This document shows positions 60,365 through 64,000 of a DNA stretch of 64,000 nucleotides, one piece after another (position 1 is the first letter of the stretch; each line of letters opens with the position of its first letter). Origin of the DNA: Parascedosporium putredinis. Lineage: Eukaryota > Ascomycota > Sordariomycetes > Microascales > Microascaceae. The stretch spans positions 868,001 through 932,000 of the forward strand of contig CASHTG010000009.1 of NCBI GenBank assembly GCA_949357655.1. Reading direction: 5' to 3'. The position numbers and the translations under genes were made by a program. A model generated the notes under the pieces. That model saw nothing but the letters and a program-made list of their open reading frames with translations, made no database searches and was not told the origin of the DNA.

Positions 60365-63300
60365 ATGTCGTCTTCCGAGAGCCGTACATCCCCGTTCGCG
60401 GTTTCGGGTGCATCGACGGAAGCGGCCGAGAAGTGCGCCGCCAGCCTTCCTGAGGAGGTATGGCTGAAATTCAGAAACTCGGAGCCAGAAGATATAATCT
60501 ACGACATGGAGAGAATGAAGGGTACTTACCATCAGACCGAGGAATTAATCTGCTTCATACGAAGAGTACAACTCGTCACCGAACCGGTAGAGTGGTTCTC
60601 CTCTCAAGGCCTGTCTCCGCGAACGGTGAAATCCTCTTCGCCAATCTGGGGCCTCGTTCGACTCGCCTTGGATGTAAGTGCAAAACTCCATCATTCCCTC
60701 CAGAGGTGCACGAGCTAACGCGCGCGTGATGGATGTTAGACTGCGGGAGCTCCCGGAGATCGGCGAATAAGTTTGTGCGTGTACTGGGACGGCTCACAGA
60801 TGTGTTGCCGAGGTTTAGAGGGTATAGAAAGCTCTATAGCAGGTCCTCGGATTTGCTTTACGCTCTCTCTGTGGTGTATCTGCGAGTTGTGGACTTTTGT
60901 TGAAACCCCGAAACTGGGCCACCGAGAGCCGCCCGCTATCAGAGGGCAGGCTAAAACAATCGTTGAAGCGCATCTGTATTCCGGCTGACTTTGTAGAGAG
61001 AGAAGCGAGACTGGCAAACATGATCGAGTCGGAGGATCCAAATCCGGAGGCAAGCTGGGAGCGGCGCGTGTCGGAGGAATACCTGAATACGGCAGGGAAA
61101 ATGAACAACACAATGGCCCCCTTTCAGCAGCGACACGACCTGGCCCTCCGGCACATCGGGAACTGGCTAGGCGTCCAGGACTGCGATACCGACATTGACC
61201 GTTTCCGCCTCCAGCCCCACACGACCGACTGGGTCCTTCAACATCCCGAGGTCGTGCGGTGGAAGAGGGAGCGAAAGACCCAACTGCTGTGGATCAGCGG
61301 GCCTCCCGGCTGCGGGAAAACGCACGCGTACGTCAAGTTGCTGCGGAACATGAGCGGCGACGGCGAGGACGCCATGCGCTTCTTCTTCGACCGCAGCGAC
61401 AACTCGCGCACCCTCACCGATGCCCTTCTCCGTACCTGGATCTACCAACTGGTTGCCATGTCCTGTTCCCACTCTTCCCAGGCCATGCGCCTCGCCTGGG
61501 CACGCCAGCGTATCGGGGCAACGCGGGTCGCCACCAAAGAGCAGGTGCGGGACTTGTTCACCTCGCTACTAAAAGTGGTGGTAGTGTGCTGCTTCACGGC
61601 CGACGGCATCGACGAGTGTGCCGACCGAGTTGAGCTACGTAAGATCCTGGACATCATCCCCGCCAGTTCAAGATCTTGCTCGTGGGGAGGGGACTACCGG
61701 ATCTCGTGAATTATACGCAGCGATGGACGTTTGACGAAGCGGCGTCTCTCACCATGACGCCGGACCTCTTTGGCAAAAGTCTGGGGCGCTACATCCGGGA
61801 TCAGCTCAATGACCTTCCCGGGGATCGTTCCGCCGAGCAGCTAGGGTGTATTCAAGGCTGTTTGGAAGGCCCCCATGCAACGTTTCTTGGGGTGCGTCTC
61901 GCGATGCAGCGGCTGAGACGGTCCAATGCTGAGGAAGATACCGTCGTCGAAATGGTCAAAAACCTCTCGGATGACGTCAATGATATATACGATGAAATAC
62001 TTGCTGAAGTTGACGCCTCCCCACACGGTGCCCAACAGATGGCTTATGCTGTTTTCTTCTGGATACTCTCGGCCCGTCGCTTGCTCACACTCGATGAACT
62101 TCTCAGTCTCCTCGCCGTTAGACTATCAGGCTCCGCTGGTGAGGACGAGGACAACGACGAAAGCGCGTACTACGTGCCTATACACTCCGAAAATCCGCAA
62201 GAGCTTATCGAATCAATCACGGGAGGGTTGGTTGTATGTGGCGACCAAAGACAAGCCGTTTGCTTCACCCACTCCACGGCCGCGGAGCGGTTGAACAAGC
62301 AGCGGGTGCTGTCCATGGCAGCAGAGTACCATGAAGCCCCGCCTCTGTTCCCTCACGATTCCATCGCCACGGCCGTTTGCATGCGTTACCTTTCCTTGAA
62401 TATCCTCGCTACCGAGGCGTCACCGACCGGATCCGGCCTGGAATTGACCGATGTCGTACGCCTATCCTCTCCGGCGAGCGGTGTTCTCGGTGCGCTCGTG
62501 TACGCAGCCGGGCACTGGTTCTTGCACGCGCGGAAGGCCGGGGACATGGACGCAACGACCCTCCGGATCGGCGCAAGGTTTCTCGATGGAGGCCGACCCA
62601 ATATGGAGCTGAGCTGGCGAGTGTACTGGTTTGCCCACGGCGGCATCCACCCGGGCGCGCAACTACCCAGGGGATTCTCCAGCCTCCACGTGACGACGTA
62701 TTTTGACTTGTACGCCTTGTTCCTCCATCTTCTTCCCGACGTTCCCGCTACGTCGGTCGACTCCAACGGCGCGTCCGTTGTGTGGTGGGCGGCGTCCCTA
62801 GGCCGCGACCAGTTCGTTGAGCAGCTCCTGGAGCACGGCGCCGACCCGCAGCAGCCGGACGCGTACGGCATCACCCCGCCCACCGGGCCGCGGCAGAAAA
62901 CAGACCCGACATTGTTCGCGCACTGTTAGCAAGAGGGGAGGCCGGGGAGGATCTTCGGGCTGATGCCCACGGGTGGACCCTGATGCACAGCGCCGTGGCG
63001 GCGGGGCACCGCAGTAGTTTCGCCGACATCTGGGAGCCTCCCCAGGCGCAAATGACGGTAGACCCGCCCCGCGCGTGGGATGACATTCGTAATGATCGCA
63101 CAGACCGCGGCCGCACGGTAGTGCACCTGGCCGCCCTCCACAGAGGACGCAGCGGCACGCTATCGGACCTGATCCAGGTGGGGAACTGCGACTCAAACAG
63201 GTTGCCAATAGTCGACCGGGTGGACAACGCGGGCCAGACGGCCCTCCACCTAGCGGCCTGTCATGATTGGGAGGTGATGGTTAGGCATCTCCAGCTGCTC

Positions 63301-64000
63301 GGAGCCGACGGGGCCATCCAGGACGCCGCGGGCAAGAACGCATATCATAGGGCCACCGAGGGAGGCTGTACTCGAGCGGCCGCAGCGCTGGCGGAGCGAT
63401 CGGCACTAGACCGGCTTCTCGGCCGTTACGAATCCACTATCAACGGGCAAAGGCGGGCGCTCGGGATGGAGAGGGCCTGGAACTTAAAACTCCGCATGTT
63501 CAAGGTTCCGGGGAGCGCCAAGGCCGCCGCGGGCGAGGTCCAGGACGAGTACGAGGACCACGCGGACTTTTGCGGAGGATTGAAGAGAGATCGAGGATGC
63601 CCGGCAAGGGGTCGAGGACGGGGACATTCACCCCTAGCCACGGACTCGAGCGGCCGGACGATCTTGCACCACAGCATCATCATGCAAGAGGACGACTTAA
63701 TGTCAGCGATGCTGAACTCGTTGGCCATAGAAGAGAAGGAGTTTCGCGCCCTGCTCGGCGCGCAGGACGACCGCGGCTGGACGGCCCTCCACTACGCGGC
63801 CTTGGGGCAGTCTCCCGACGTCATTGAAACACTAGTGTCCGCCGGCGCCCCCACGGACACCCGCGGTATCAAGACGAGACGGCGTTTGACGTCGCCCTGG
63901 CTCGTGGGACGGCCGGCGTTATCGAGGCATTCGTAAAACACGCGCCGGCGATCAATCGTTCGAGATTGCCGAGGCCATGGGCTGGAACGAGTGGCACTGT
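60365..64000 (+). CDS. NLR-like protein: DUF7708-type N-terminus, NACHT, ankyrin repeats (3' end off window)
   Basis: Exon 1 (60365-60673, MSSSESRTSPFAVSGAST) and the exon from 60740 form an N-terminal domain with SPIWGLVRLALD, FVRVLGRLTDVLPRF and LLYALSVVYLRVVDF. This pattern resembles the DUF7708 region of fungal NLRs. The NACHT NTPase follows: LLWISGPPGCGKTHAY (Walker A), FFFDRSDNSRTLTDALLRTW, then CCFTADGIDECADR (Walker B) and KILLVGRGLPDL. A winged-helix-like region contains VFFWILSARRLLTLDELLSL. Ankyrin repeats begin near 62750: DSNGASVVWWAASLGRDQFV, GQTALHLAACHDWEVM, GRTILHHSI and GWTALHYAALGQSPDVIETL. The gene is open at the right edge. Frame breaks near 60755, 60898, 61667, 62879 and 63870 each fit one missing base. 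Such proteins are intracellular non-self sensors, but the effector type here is unclear. Confidence 0.88.

Overview
The window is nuclear DNA of a filamentous ascomycete (Pezizomycotina, most likely Sordariomycetes). The evidence is short GT-AG introns with CTAAC-like branch sites, a solitary dispersed 5S rRNA gene, HET-domain and NACHT/ankyrin genes, a fungal MARVEL protein, fungal-type P450 and MscS proteins, and GC-rich coding sequence alternating with lower-GC spacers. No transposase, CRISPR array or bacterial-type operon was seen.

Layout from left to right. A 1.8 kb spacer precedes APC8/Cdc23 (-). Divergent from it is a small heptad-repeat protein (+), followed by an HD-hydrolase/NMP-kinase fusion (+) and farnesyl diphosphate synthase ERG20 (+). 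A large RA-PH (MRL-like) protein (-) follows, then a 3.4 kb spacer, a RmlD/MAT2B-type reductase (-) and glucosidase II alpha (-). After a 2.9 kb spacer comes a giant Pro/Gln-rich protein with a degenerate WW domain (+). Next are a HET-domain protein (-) and a MARVEL-domain protein (-). A 4.4 kb gene-free, lower-GC stretch with a hairpin cluster ends at the 5S rRNA gene (+). Then come a FLILHELTA/MRX11-type mitochondrial protein (+), nucleoside diphosphate kinase (-) with a possible membrane-anchored long form, a long spacer, an EF-hand MscS channel (+), a P450 (-), a fungal multi-pass membrane protein (-), and a DUF7708-like/NACHT/ankyrin NLR (+) that runs off the right edge.

Most genes are unlinked housekeeping functions: cell cycle, isoprenoid synthesis, ER glycoprotein trimming, nucleotide metabolism and calcium/osmotic sensing. 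The HET and NLR genes are the allorecognition/immunity-like component.

Most of the longer genes are broken by apparent one-base losses, nearly all explicable as a homopolymer one base too short. This affects clearly essential genes too, so the sequence is probably a draft with homopolymer under-calls rather than a cluster of pseudogenes. Gene limits below span these breaks. The two biologically most interesting items are the HD-hydrolase/NMP-kinase fusion with a mitochondrial-type leader and the in-frame membrane-anchored extension of NDK.
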